Shown here one piece after another: positions 33,039 to 45,453 of a stretch of DNA of 64,000 nt (its first letter is position 1; every line of letters begins with the position of its first letter). The position numbers were made by a program, and so were the translations under genes. The stretch covers positions 1 to 64,000 of the forward strand of contig NW_020290046.1 of assembly GCF_003144195.1 (NCBI RefSeq), written 5' to 3'. This DNA comes from Ceraceosorus guamensis. Lineage: Eukaryota; Basidiomycota; Exobasidiomycetes; Ceraceosorales; Ceraceosoraceae. The notes under the pieces are model-generated. The model saw only the letters and a program-made list of their open reading frames with translations. It did not search any database and had not been told where the DNA came from.

Positions 33039-35802
33039 TACCAAGAGCACGACGTTCACGACGGCGGCGAAGAGGTGGTTGGCGTCATGAATCGTAAGGC
33101 GAGCAAGTAAATTAGTGTCGAAAGAGTCAGCGTCGTGGCTGTCCTTCAGGAGAGAGAAGTGGTACACATGGTCGTCAGTGGTAAGAGGCGTCTATACTAC
33201 TACACCCTGAGGTACACGTAGCGGACCCGCCGATCAAGATGTCAAGGCTGGACCCACGCAGCATGAGCAGGCTGTGCGTCTCTTCTCATCGCGCGTCGAG
33301 TGTTCTCGGCATGCATGCAGACGGGTTTTAAGCTTCCGACTTCAAATTAAAATTGCGATTTGTGGCTGCGCGAAGCTTGAAGCCGCGGTCAAAAAAGTCA
33401 CGATCCAGTCTGAGTGCAACCATGCAAATAGCGCGCTCATTCCTGCTGGTGCTGCATGGTCCCACCTTCCCACCAGTAAGTGTAGTGTGAGTAGTGTGTG
33501 TAGCAGCAGTCGCAGTCGTGAGTCGCACTTCAGACAGAAGAGAGTGAGTAGTAGAATAGTAGTCAGTAGACACGAGTGAGCAGCGACATGGGCACAGCAG
33601 CATGCAGCGGCCATGCACACAGACAACAGGCGCGGACGCCTTCAGCAGCACAATCTGAATTTTGAATGCACTCGATCGTGACTTTTGACTTGGCTCTTGA
33701 TGCAAAACGGGTCTTGGCTGAAACTCCAGGCTCATCCGTCCCGACAGGCTATGGTTGCTAATGCTACGTGTATAGCTCGCCAACCTTAATGCAACCCAGC
33801 TCGCCTATTTATTGCGACGGACAGGAGAATCAGTTTGACCGGCAAGGTACCGCAAACGGGCGCGGAAGAATAGCTAATTAGTGAGTTGCCGAGTGCAGCC
33901 TAGGCATCCCGACTGCACCCCTAGCAGGATCGAAGCGGAGCTTAGTTGGCCTAGAGTCGTGAGTACTCCATTCGAACAGCTCAGCCACGAAGCGAGTCGC
34001 TCATCGACGGTGAAAACAACACCAGTCTAGTCTCCTTGATTGACTAATCAATGACGAATCGAGAAGTCGGCGAGGACGCAATGAAGCGTAATAAAGAGAG
34101 TGCCATGCGTGTCTGCGCCCCCACGCCTCATTCACTGTGAAAGTGCCGCACGCCACCCTGCACTTGTGCCATTGACTGCTATACGCAACTTTGTCGCCTA
34201 TAATGAACCAGCTCGTCTCACGAGTGCTTCGGACCACGGACTGCAGGACGTGATCATCGATAAAGAAAGAGAAGCAACGCAATGGGAAGCACGAATGAGA
34301 GATCGTCTCACAATTCTGTCCATTCGCGGAGGCGTGACTTCCATCAGCCATGAGTGATGAATTCGCTTATCTGGTGTTCGTAACTTTCCTGATCATAAGT
34401 CCCTACTCATTCACGTCAAAGCCGCACAAAGAATCGGCTCATTGCAGGCTTTGTCTAGCTTGCACAGTGGAGACTGACCAAAAGGTGACCAATAAAGGGG
34501 GCCTGGCGCTTCCTTCAGCGCCGAGGCTTTAAGGTCTGCGCATTCTTGATTGTGGCACCTTTTCGGAAGCGGGAAATAGTAATTATCCTCACTTGTCACA
34601 CGGGCCAGACTACCTCAAGTGTGATGATTGGAAAGGGGCGCCGCTCAAGGGAGCCATGCAGTGAGCAATGCTTCTGAAGCAGTAGACTGACTTTTGTGCT
34701 ATTCGCGGCTTCGAGTTAGCATCGATCCCAGTTGTGTGTGACGCTGTCTTGGGTTACCCAAAGGGAAGTTTGAAAAGAGAGGTCCACTTTTGACTCTGTC
34801 GAGCTACAAGCGTGGCCGGTTATGATGCACGCAGGCGTCCTGGTCAACAATGGCCTGCAGTCACGGTAGGGTAGTCGAAGAGGTTTCCATCTCAAGCACG
34901 TTTCTCTCTGTGGCAATCACGAAACACTCATTTCATTTGACCATCATTGACCCACGATAGCGCCAGACTACAAGCAGCCATGGCTGCAGCCCAATCCACT
35001 CCTCAAAATGCGACGGCAGAGTTTGCTACCTGGCTAATGATGGACATGGAGATAATTCTGAGCCGCGCGTGCGTGAATCACTCCGGCACCTTCCAAGTTC
35101 GTTTCACAAGGATCGAGCAGACAGCCTGTACACATTCCAAGCTCGGAGGCTTTTTCGAGTAGCAGACTGGGCCACGAATTGTAACAAAGAACCGATAGCC
35201 CGGATTGACCATCGTACAACGTCCTGCTTCCCGAATCATGAACCCTTGGCACAAGGAAGCCTTGATGAGGGGTTGGCATGGTATATGGAGCTATATGAGT
35301 CGTCAGCTTGGGAAAATGTACCCCTTCCAGGTCTGGAGCGCGGCCGGCGAAGCCCTAGGTAGCGGACACACCATGCAATCCTCTGTCCGGGCAGCGGAGC
35401 GCAAGTCACACGTCTGACCAGCAGATACGCCCGCCTGTGCTGTCGCTGTCTGTCAGCACGAATTGGTTACGTCGAGCGTTGCTGCGGGCCGCTCACGGCG
35501 GGAGCGTATTCGCGTTTCCGCTGCAACTGCACCGTACCTGGGATGGCCTTCTTTCAGTCGCATACTCCAGTTTTGAGCGATACCTGCTTGACTATCGCAG
35601 ATCGTGAACTCCTTGACTATTGACCGTACCTCAGACGAACAAGCTGCGTGAATGAGTGAGCTGTCGCATTAGGCACGAATCTTTGGGACTCTTGACCGGT
35701 GATCGCACGTGTAGCCTGTCAGCAACGCAGCTTTGGAGCCGACACTCAGACTTGACCGACGAAGGATATCGTGCGCGATTGAGGTACGGGTACCTACAAG
35801 CC

Positions 35803-35827
35803 GTACGGTACGGTACGGTACGGTACG
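35803..35827. repeat. (GTACG)5 tandem repeat
   Basis: Five perfect 5-bp units in non-coding DNA. Confidence 0.9.
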
Positions 35828-37306
35828 TGCTCCCTTGAGTCGCGCAGATGTCCTCCCAGATCGATGTGAATATGGTCAGGGATCCCATAGAGCGCCTCGC
35901 GACGAGACTACTCTGCTTCGGCGAGGGAGCACGCTGCCATTCATTTGGGTGATTGCAAGCCGTGTGAGTCCAGTGAGCCAGGGAAAGTGCGCAGCAGCGG
36001 TTTGCGTAGATTCCGAGTCATGAGCACGGACGGGTGCTGGACACCCACCTAGCAGTCAAGAGGTGAGTAGCGGGGCGCATCGTCGGGATCGCGGTTCCGC
36101 GATGCGGTACCTACGGCGTGACCAAGAAGCTGAGCCATCCGCCGCCTTTCGTGGCAGCATCTGCTGCAGGTCTCTCGCGACGCCGGAAAGACGACGCCTC
36201 GACGTGCGCTAGCGTGCTTGTACGTGATGGTGAAATTACGAATCGTGGATTTGAATTGAATGCAAACACCGAAACATGTAGGATTCAAGGTCGGAAAGAC
36301 GCGCAGGGAATTTGACGATAGGCTAAGCTCAAATTCAAGATGATCATGACCGATGACGGATTTTTGAGAGTAAAGTCTGACGTCGGAATGAAGAATCAAA
36401 CTCACTCACACGATCGACTCATCAGACTCTGATTGCCTGCGAGAGTCTTGAGATCAAGTTTACAATTCTTGAATTCTGAATAGAGAATCACAAATGTCAC
36501 CTGAGGCCCTCATTGAAATTTCAGTATTCAAAGTTCTCGAACGACGAATAGAGAAGGTGCACATCATGCGGCCCTTTCTCAGAGATGCACCACAGCAGCA
36601 GCTGGGTAACGGTGATGGCTCTGCGCTCTGATGCTGCAGGCGTTTTTTCTTGTAGCGCAACCCGCGCGATCAGGAGCTATACTTGCAATTTTAATTGCTG
36701 CTTGAACAGCAGATGCAAGATCCTTGAAAATTCAAATCTGAATTGGGTGGTGCACGATATTCGAGATGATGGCGCGCGCATGGGCGTGGCATCAGAGGGG
36801 CTCAGGAGCGCGGGAAGCACGCGGTTCACCGTGCAGCCATGCAGGTGCAGTGTGCATGCTGCTGCTGATGAGCGAGGTATAACGGCGAGGTGCATGTAAG
36901 CGCGGAGGCTGTGAGTCTCGAGCGCCACGAAAGTTGTGAGTATAGCGCAATGCGTGCTCATTTCTTGCTCCCGATAGCTTGCTCGTCGGACAGCCCAATT
37001 CTCAAATCACGTATCTGGACTCACCACACCCACTCGAAGCGTAGACGAACCTACTCCGTACCGCCCATCGCTCGCCGCTCCTGCACTTCGTCATTCCTCA
37101 TTGGTGACGCATTCGATTGAAGTTCAGCAGGTCGAGCAAGAGTATCTCGAGACCTGCGTCGTCCAGCTCCACGGCCGTTGCGCTCGGATCTCATCTGATT
37201 CTTCGACCGCGGGGTCCTTGTGAGCTCACAGCGACGCACGGCTACAGCGTCGTCTGTCGGCGTCCACCACATAGAGCATCATCCGCTTATTTCTGGCCTA
37301 CTCAGC

Positions 37307-39820
37307 ATGCAAAAGATCACTGACTCTGAGTTTCAGCGCGAGGTGGAAGCCCTCAAGTCGCACCGGCGCATCTCGGTCAATCGACCTCTGCTCGACCCGG
37401 ACCTGCCAGACTTGGCCGCTGCATACGGGGGCGGCCGAGAAATCTTGGGCCCCGACGCATCCAGAGCAGGTGTCAGCCTTTCCGATGACGGTCCCTCCTC
37501 AAGCGCGGGAGGCAGGACACCCTCCACTCGCAGTAATGAGCGGCAGGCATTCACTGCACGGCGTCGAGGGACAGGAGCATCGTCCATAGACACATCTTCG
37601 TCCAATAGTCAACGAGGAGCAGCTCGAAGCCCCATCACGTCGGATGACGACGTACCTCTCACAGCGCCGATGGACCCCAGTCACCTATTCTGGGTACCTG
37701 CTTCGATGCACCCCGAGATATCTCCCACCGATTTTCGCAAATTCCTCCACGAACATGCCTCGAGGGCAGTTCGTGAAGGGGACACTCCTTCAGAATCCCC
37801 TTCCAGTCCCAGCAGCTCCAGCAGCTCCTCTTTGGGGCTCAGTTCGGGGAGCACCGGGACTCCACAGGCGTCGTACCCTTTCGCTTCTCGTGCGAGCTCA
37901 ATTGGAGGGGGTCTTGGGGGCCCTTCTTCTCCTGGATCCCCAATCGATTTGGTCAGTCGTAGTACTTCTATAGCTCGAAGAGGAAGCACACTTCGGCGAC
38001 AGTATCGCCCAGAAAGCGATACTGACGACGGCAGTGATGGTAGGCGGACGCCTGAAGACGTCGGAGGATTGCAGCGGGGAGGGCTTCGCGGCTCACTGGC
38101 TCGTCGTGCCGGCTCGACACGACAGGCAGGACCTGCTTTGTCCATCGAGGACTTACAGAAGCTGGAGCTACTCGCGGAGGAAGCCAGCAAGAGCGAAGAT
38201 CCGGCTCAGCTCAGGAGTGTTCTGCGGAGAACGATGAGTCTAAGCATGCCAGGCGCAGGTGAGCTGTAGACCCGAGCCAGTGTTACCCATGAAAGCGTCG
38301 AAGAGAGCTCACACCAACTCGCATCACCACCTATAGCTCTCGACCAGGTTGACGCCGTACCAGCCGATGGCGAGGATGCGCCTCTGATTGTTCCACGGCC
38401 AGGCCAGATCCTTCGCAGAGCGGCTAGGACCAAGATCCGAAAATCCTCCATTTCGGAATCGCGGCAAGCTAGAAGAAGGGGCCCAGGCAGCGGAGGCGCA
38501 AACGGAGACTCGGGCTCGGAATCGGGATCAGCTGGTGGAAGAATGGACATGGCTTCAGTGGCTTTGGAAGCAATGAGACGTCGAGAAAGCGACCAGTCTG
38601 GGTCTGGTCTATCGTCGGGAGAGGAAGATGTAGCTGGCGGCTCTTCGCGCCCAGTCTCGGACGAAGCTACTGCATCGATTGTCGACGCGTACTCGCGCGA
38701 CTCTTACATATCAGATGGCAGCCAAAGGACCAGCCTCACTAGCCTCACGGATAGCGTTCCAGATTCTGCAGATGGCCATGGCGACACCACCCTTTTGGCG
38801 GACAAGAGGGCGCAAAACCGCAGCGTCGGCAGTAGCGACTCTCCGCCCCTCACCCCAACCCAGTCCTCGCAATCAGCAGGCTACTTTGACATCAGTCGAG
38901 AGGCTTCAACAGCTACCTCCGACAGGCTTGGGCCTGCATCCCAAGCGGTGTCGAGCGGCCAACGCATCATCAACGATTCGCCATTGCAGTCTCCTGACAA
39001 TGAGCTCGGTTCAAATGGTGCCGTCAAGCGACCAATTCCCATCTCCCATGTCCCTCCCGTACCTGGATTCGAGAAGGCGCGACCGATGCAGCCGCCTTTA
39101 CACGCTGCTACTGCGCCTCCCGGCACCGGCGGCCTGCATCGTCTTCCCCAAGCTAAGGAACAGGTACACAACCCAAGCCAGCATCAAGCTGAGCTCCGAA
39201 ATCAGCCCCCGCTGGTGATGCCGTCACAGCAACACTCAGTACCTCCAGCTTCGAGCCGAAGCCATGCCGCCGGACCGTCACAATTCCCGGTACCCACCAA
39301 ATCTGCAGAAAGTCCCGCTCACCGGCATGGCAAGGAAAAGAAGGGGGGTTTTGCATCTTGGTTTGGCATTGGCAAGGAGGAGGATGAGACCGAAAAGCAA
39401 GCCAAAGCACGCAGGAAGGCGCAGGAGAAGGAGCGAAAGGAGCGCGAAGCTCACGAGGCGGAGCGGCAAGAGCGCGAGAGGGAGGTTAGCAAAGAGAAGG
39501 ATACTTCCAGCTTCCTCGGAGCTTTGTTTGGAAGCAAGAAGAGAGGCGGTGATGACCACCATCATCATCAGCCGGCGCACTTCCGGAATGACGGGCAAAT
39601 CACTGCCGGAAGCCTGTTGGATCGCAATCGTCCCGGAGCTCCCGTGCACTACTATCGCTATCCCATTCATATCGAACGAGCCGTTTACCGACTCAGTCAC
39701 ATCAAGCTTGCTAATCCTCGCCGGCCACTCTACGAGCAGGTCCTGATCTCGAATCTCATGTTCTGGTATCTATCTGTGATCAACCGCTCACAGCAGCAGC
39801 AGCAACAGCAACAACAACAA

Positions 39821-39865
<45 letters not shown>

Positions 39866-41230
39866 CAAACGCCCCAGCAGCAACAGTCGCCCACAGGGAC
39901 AGACGGCCAAACACCAGCAGCAACATCGGTACCCCAGCAGCCTATTCAGAACTCTGATGGCACAGGAGCAGCGCCGCACCATGGACATGCAAGCCGCGGC
40001 CCAACTCTCGTCGACTCGAATGTTCCGGAATCCGGCACGCCCACGCCCACTGCGGAGGTCCCGAATCCTGCCTCTCCCGCGCCAAAGGCGAAGAGAACTG
40101 GACTCGTCAAGCCCAATCGCGCTCCGCCGGGGAGCAGGTCTGCTGAAATGGCAATTCCGGCCGCAGGCTACGGTGCCCAGCACCGGCAGATCGATAGTGA
40201 CATGGCGAAGCAACAGGGAACAAATAGAACAGGCTCCGGCCAAGCAAATGGAGGATCTGCACAGACAGGACCAGGTCCCTCGAGTGGCCAATTGGCTCCA
40301 GGGCCTCCAGCTATGGCGCCTTCGATCTCAGTGGGACAAGTAGTAGATCCGCGCTCGCTAGGAGCTCATTCGGGCTACCACGTACCCCCTCCTGCGCAGG
40401 GCACCCCAGGTACGGGACGCCTGCCGCCCGGAGCTGCACCGCCCGGCTCTACATCCGGTCGCGGCACGTCTACAGTCCACCAAGGATCAGCGTCAATGGC
40501 TAGCGGGCCCTCGACCAGTCCGACACTCAACCCAGAGCGTGTGAGAGGAAAGCAATCCCCGTCGAGCGGCCCATTCGCTTCCGATGCACGCTCAGGAAGC
40601 TCGGGGGCATGGCTCGCTAGTGGCGGCGAGCCACGTCGAAGAGGTCCGAGTCCGGTCGGAGACGAGCAAGCCTGGCTAGGTGGTGGTGGACCAGGTGCAA
40701 GCGATCCCTCAAATTCAGCGAGTAGGCCTCGCTCCAAGTCGCCACAGCCAGATCGAACCAGCGACCCTGTCCTTCAGTCTTGGCGATCCCAGGAGCATGA
40801 CTGGGAGGACAACAATTCAAATCGCCAGCGGGCCAGCGAGCCGCGAGATGTTGGTTCAGATTACAATGGCACGGGGCACCGACATGATGCGCGAAGTCTC
40901 GATGCTGGGGATGGACGAGTACGAAAGATCAGCTCTGGTGCAGATGGTCGACCCTTCCCGGGAAGCAGGCAGCCCAGCTCCCGACCGGCGACGAGCGGTA
41001 GCGACAATTCAAGCTACACCAGCGCGCAGTCGGGAAGGTCTAGCCCCAATCAGCCTATCGTGTCGATGGAAGGAGCTAATCCCAGGAGTAGGACGAGCGG
41101 AGGACCCCGAGGCATGGCGCCCATCAACTCTGCTTCTGCTCATTCGCAGAGTAGCGGGCCAGCAGTGGTGCTGCCTGGCGGCAGCGCCATGCTTGAAGCG
41201 GCACGGACAAGTCAATCGCGAAGGCGGTGA
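37307..41230 (+). CDS. ZDS1: Zds1/Zds2 homologue, regulator of PP2A(Cdc55), mitotic exit and polarity
   Basis: Two exons (37307-38258, 38337-41230) give 1281 residues. The N terminus holds a conserved-looking block with Glu-Val-Glu-Ala-Leu-Lys and Leu-Asp-Pro-Asp-Leu-Pro. It is followed at about residues 125-145 by Leu-Phe-Trp-Val-Pro-Ala-Ser-Met-His-Pro-Glu, a Zds-type motif. Around residues 745-800 lies the Zds_C domain (Tyr-Pro-Ile-His-Ile-Glu-Arg-Ala-Val-Tyr-Arg-Leu-Ser-His-Ile-Lys-Leu, then a hydrophobic helix), which in yeast binds PP2A-Cdc55. The rest is disordered and rich in Ser, Pro, Gly and Gln, with a basic/acidic coiled stretch before Zds_C and a 26-Gln run directly after it. In yeast, Zds proteins keep Cdc55 in the cytoplasm and help release Cdc14. 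The upstream frame has no earlier ATG. Confidence 0.9.
39791..39868 (+). repeat. CAG/CAA repeat encoding 26 glutamines
   Basis: In-frame mixed CAG and CAA codons inside the ZDS1 coding region, two residues after the conserved C-terminal domain. The mixed codons make it less prone to slippage than a pure CAG run. Confidence 0.95.
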
Positions 41231-41613
41231 TGCATCCGCTTTCTTCCCTGCAGATTGTGCGGATGCCAACTTTCAGCGCCAAGCATGGGCCAATCGAGAG
41301 CGGCGTATCGTAATCTCTTTGCATACTCGCAGTCTGTCCGGGCGAGCATTGAGGGATCTGGCGCGTGAATTGGCTTCCGACACGTCATGCCGCACCGACG
41401 TGGATCTCCATCGCATCGCGCCTTCGGTCCGTTATCTGCTCAGACTTCCGCTAATGATCGGCATGCCCATCTCGTCTCATCCTTGCGAAAGTGTGCGCAA
41501 TTGCTATGAGTAGTCGCGAGCAAACTTGGCGGAGCAGTGTGGTAATACAAGAGGTAAGCAATGGTTGGTGCGGTCTCCGAGCTGAGGGGTGAGATGCAGG
41601 TTTCCAGCCACTT
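41231..41613. other. Convergent 3' gap between ZDS1 and the TBC gene
   Basis: 383 bases with the two stops facing each other. Nothing else is seen. Confidence 0.5.
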
Positions 41614-44600
41614 TTATGAGGCGCCCAAAGGGTCTCCGGAGACAGAAGGCGTCGAATCTTCTTCGAAGACGACATGTTGCTTGCGCGCTGCTGCGAAAGG
41701 GTTGGATTTGCGCAGCATGTCTGATCGTCTGCCCATCTCTGAATCTTGAGCCGTCTGTGCCGCGGGCGAAGTGCTGCATCGAGGAGAAGAAGCTGGCGGC
41801 GGGTAAATTGACTGTTCATGCTCATTCATGGCTCCTGGACCGCTCTTGTGTGCACTAGCCTCACGAGCCGGTGAAAGGGCCCCGACCTCACGCCGTCGCT
41901 CGCCAGATGTCGGAGGAACAAAGGATGGTTGCGGCTGCGCCGAAGGACGCCTGGCGGATGTCTGTGCAGATGATTGGGACGTCGAAAGAGCTCTTGGTCT
42001 GCTCGTACTCGACTCCTTCTCTTCGAACGCGGCGGAACCAAAGCGACTATTCTCCGCCGCAGCTCTGAATCCAGCCAATGGATTGTAGCCCTCTTCGTCT
42101 TGCGGCCTAGCAAACGCCCTGGCATTGAGTAGGCCACTGCGGTCTGTCGAGCGCTCATTTGAATTTGAATTCCGTGAGGAAGGTTCGACTGGTGATGAGA
42201 CAGCAGCTGAGCGCGAGTCCCTAACCGCAACTGAGCCCATGGAACCTGCCCGAGGCAAGCGCTCTGAACTCGGAATGGCCTCAATTGGAGCTTCTTGGCT
42301 GTGGGTCGCGACACTGGTCGAGGTCGTGGCGCCCTGCGGTGAACTGAGAGGTGCCTTCGCAGCTTTGGGGCTTGGCTTGATCGCTTCTGAGGTAGGAACG
42401 TCTGGCCAAGCGACAGTAGCGGGGTCAAATTCCGCGGTGGTGCCCATCAATACATCTCGGGTATGTTTAAGAGCGGTGATGCTCATCAGCACTTCTATTT
42501 GTGCGCCCGTCAACTCTTGCTCTTTCGCCTTGGTGCTGGAAGTCGTGAAATCCGTCTCATTCGACCAATTCCTCTCCAAGACTTCAATGCAAGCGCTCAG
42601 CGCTTGTCCCATCGCAGCATTGCTAGCTCGGAGCATGCTCAGCTCCGTCGTTGGATCCCTAGAGGCGCGTACAGCCCGAGCACTCGAGCTCGCCGCACTT
42701 ATTCCAGCCGATATAGCGCTCCTGGGTACCCGATCGATGCTAGGAGGAAATCCATCGTCCTGCGTTGAAGCGATGCGTCCAGGGCCTGCGAATTGGGCGC
42801 CCACAGCCGCATAAGCCCCCACTGTGCGCTGCACATTGCCCATGGCGCTGACTAGGGCTCGATTGACTCCGAGCGCATCAGCACGTGAGTACAGGCCCCT
42901 TGCTAGGTCTGCTATACCATCAGGGATCAGTCCTGCGGAAGCTGGTGGTACGGCCTCGTTGAGCTGTTCGGGGCTCTGATCGGCTGATGGTCTGGCGAAG
43001 CTGTCGCTGCTCAGACCTGGTCTGTGCCCTGCTACTCGTCCTGTAGCAACAGTCTTGGGTAATTGCCGTGCGCGAGGTTGAGACGGCTCGGAGCCGGTTG
43101 CAGCAGCAACATCAGGTGTCCGAACGTCGAGTCCCAGTATCACCTCGTTTTGTCTCGCGCACAGCACCGCCCCGCGGGCACCAGTGTCCCTCAGAGCCAG
43201 AGCTTGCTGAACCAGCAAGGAAGGTGCTAGACCTCTACTCTGCACCGAAGCAGCCGCCGCATCTGTTGTATCTGACGCCCACTGCCCTCTTGCGGCGAGA
43301 CAGGCCTTGGGAAAATGGAGCAAGTGAGTAAAAGCTTCGGCATAACTGGATTCGAGCAGAGGTCGTCGGATCCTGAGCAGCATGGCTATGCAAATGAATG
43401 CGGCTAGCTTCAGAGTGGGGTCTGTGTTAAGTAACGCTTCCCAAAGATTGATAGCATCGGGCAAGGGCAGCTGAATCGCGTGATGTATGCAGGGACCCGC
43501 CCATGATCAGCCGAGGCGACCGCAGGTGCGCACGCGAGGGTTGAGGTATTCTTTCTCACCTCGCGAGTGAAGAGTAGTCGAATCCACCTCAGCAGGTAAA
43601 GCTGAGGCTCGATGCCGAGGCTTTGCAAATGAGCGTGCAGCTGCGGATCCAATCGATTCAGCGTCTGGTGTACCGCGACACACTCGAGCATAATAGGCAT
43701 CATGGGCCCAGCTGTGCTCGTCGAAGGCTGGGATGGCAGCGTGGGCAGCAGATCGCTAAGCGCTTATTCGCTCGAGTCTAGGTGATCCTCCTCTCACTCA
43801 CTCTGTCCTGCTTCCACTCGAACCACACACCCGCTTTTGCCATGAGACCCTCGAAGATGCTATAAGTGTCACATTCCACGCTCCGCACATCGGCAGTAAG
43901 CGAGCTCTGCAGATTTTGATCTCCCTCCGACGACGACTGATGCTGAGGCTCCGTCGAGTCTGTGCTCCTAATTAGCCAGCAAACAGCAGCCAATTCGTGC
44001 ATTCCTTGTCTGTATCCCGTCTCTGATCCCGATCCGCCTTGATAGCAATATGTGAAGAGGATGCGAGACAAGGCAGATTGAACCTCTTTGGGTTGGAATA
44101 TTTCCTCGTCTGGAAAGGTGCGCTCCACATCGGCTTGGATCTGAGTCATGATAGACATTGATGCTATATGCCTCAGCCATGGGTTCTGCGTCAGGGGAGC
44201 AGAACTGGCTCAGCTTCAGGCTGGGCGTTCTGTAGAGGTGTATCCATGCTACAGGACTCATCGCCAACGCTCGAGATGACACTCACGTCTTCTTCCAGCC
44301 CAAGCGGGTTGCTCACGCTCGCATCAATGCGATCATTCCTTCGCACCGCTTCCCCCTCGTCGGTGAGCTCAGGCGGAAGTTTGCCATCCGGCGCTCGGAA
44401 GGCATCGTTCCTGCGCCGCAAGTAGTCTGCTCTCTTGATACGCAAGGCGTCTGTGCACTCTTTTGTGCCCAATCGACTTGCACCGGGCAGGACGGATAGC
44501 CTGTCGCACCATCTCAAGTACCGACCTGAATTTTGAGCACCTTGCGGTGTTGAAGGTGCGGACCTGCGTGGAGAGATCGCATGTCAGAGGATGTGAAAGC

Positions 44601-44704
44601 TGCGTCGCTTCAAGACGCTGGATTCCACAAGCCTACACTTACGGAGCGACTGATTCATCCAGCGGCTGCGAGAGGTTGCCATAGGCGGCCAAGATGCTAT
44701 TCAT
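41614..44704 (-). CDS. TBC-domain Rab GTPase-activating protein, TBC1D5-like
   Basis: Several exons, starting at an ATG at 44704 just after a TATAAA box. The TBC domain shows Asn-Pro-Leu-Gly-Leu-Glu-Glu-Asp and the arginine-finger motif Ile-Gln-Ala-Asp-Val-Glu-Arg-Thr-Phe-Pro-Asp. It also has the glutamine-finger motif Tyr-Arg-Gln-Gly-Met-His-Glu and, further on, Leu-Leu-Arg-Trp-Ile-Arg-Leu-Leu-Phe-Thr-Arg-Glu-Phe with Trp-Glu-Ala-Leu. This order and the long low-complexity C terminus (about 550 residues, Ser/Ala/Arg-rich) match TBC1D5, which inactivates Rab7 on endosomes with retromer. Both catalytic fingers are present, so activity is expected. The extreme N terminus is short and matches the family poorly, so the first one or two exons are the least certain part. 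Confidence 0.85.
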
Positions 44705-45453
44705 CTTGTTCTTGCGTTGTTCTTGCGTGCGTGCCCTCTTCAGAATGGCTTCTGAATGCGGTTTATAGGCAGCCCTTCTCCATCTAACCGTGGCTTGAAT
44801 TCCGATTTTGCACAGCCACGCTGAGTGAGTTCGTGGACAGTCACGAGTCCGAAGGAAGTTAGTTGGTCATGAAGCGGACTGCTCACCATCCACATCAGAC
44901 TCTTCTGACGGTGACTCTCGTGGCCACCACGACCGAGGCGGTGCGTGCGCGTTCGGAGTTCACGATCGAGTCAAGAGTCGAGTCTGCTATGATGAGTCTT
45001 GAGTCAAGTAGTAGTCACAGTTGCTGCTGCTGCTGTATAGGCCCGGCACGTGACGCGGCCATGCAAGGCCTCCACACTCATCAGACTATCAAGAAGGAGG
45101 AGGAGGGAAGCTCAGCAAAATGCCAATGCGCGGGGATAGAGATGATGTGAAGTCGGTGTGACATGTGGATTTGCACCTTGCCTTTGACTATGCATGCACT
45201 TGCCCCCATACGATTCGTTCACACCCTCGCAGCAGCAGAGCAAACAGCATCAAGCTCGGCTGGAGCGCCGATAGGGAAGAAGTCGTCAGTGTGCTGCCGA
45301 ACGTCGCCCATTGGTACAGCGTCTCAGAACTTGGAGCCATTCCAGTGGCCTTGCTCGCTGCGACTCGTCCGACTTGCGCCCTCTGATTTGCCAAGGGCTC
45401 GGGCTGCCAAGAAAGTGACATCGGCAACGCCTCTGCTACCATTCGCCCTCGCC
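44705..45453. promoter_or_regulatory. Divergent promoter region between the TBC gene and the IMPACT gene
   Basis: 749 bases between two divergent starts, with a TATA box for the TBC gene and CGTGA-like words (about 44842). The IMPACT frame is open upstream of its chosen start, but I treat that part as untranslated. Confidence 0.5.
44762..44767 (-). promoter_or_regulatory. TATA box of the TBC gene
   Basis: The minus strand reads TATAAA, about 60 bases before the ATG at 44704. Confidence 0.45.

Larger units (their letters stand above)
32754..37306. other. 4.5 kb non-coding stretch between regulator and ZDS1
   Basis: Both flanking genes point away from this gap, the longest in the window. It contains one CGG-N8-CGG pair near the regulator, a GTACG repeat, several CGTGA-type words (about 33510 and 33957), and scattered short open frames without protein character. 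I recognise no RNA gene or mobile-element remnant. Confidence 0.45.

Noticed and set aside
41826-42428. Minus-strand Arg/Pro-rich frame of 200 codons
   Set aside because: It overlaps the TBC gene's C-terminal exon in another frame and lacks independent support.
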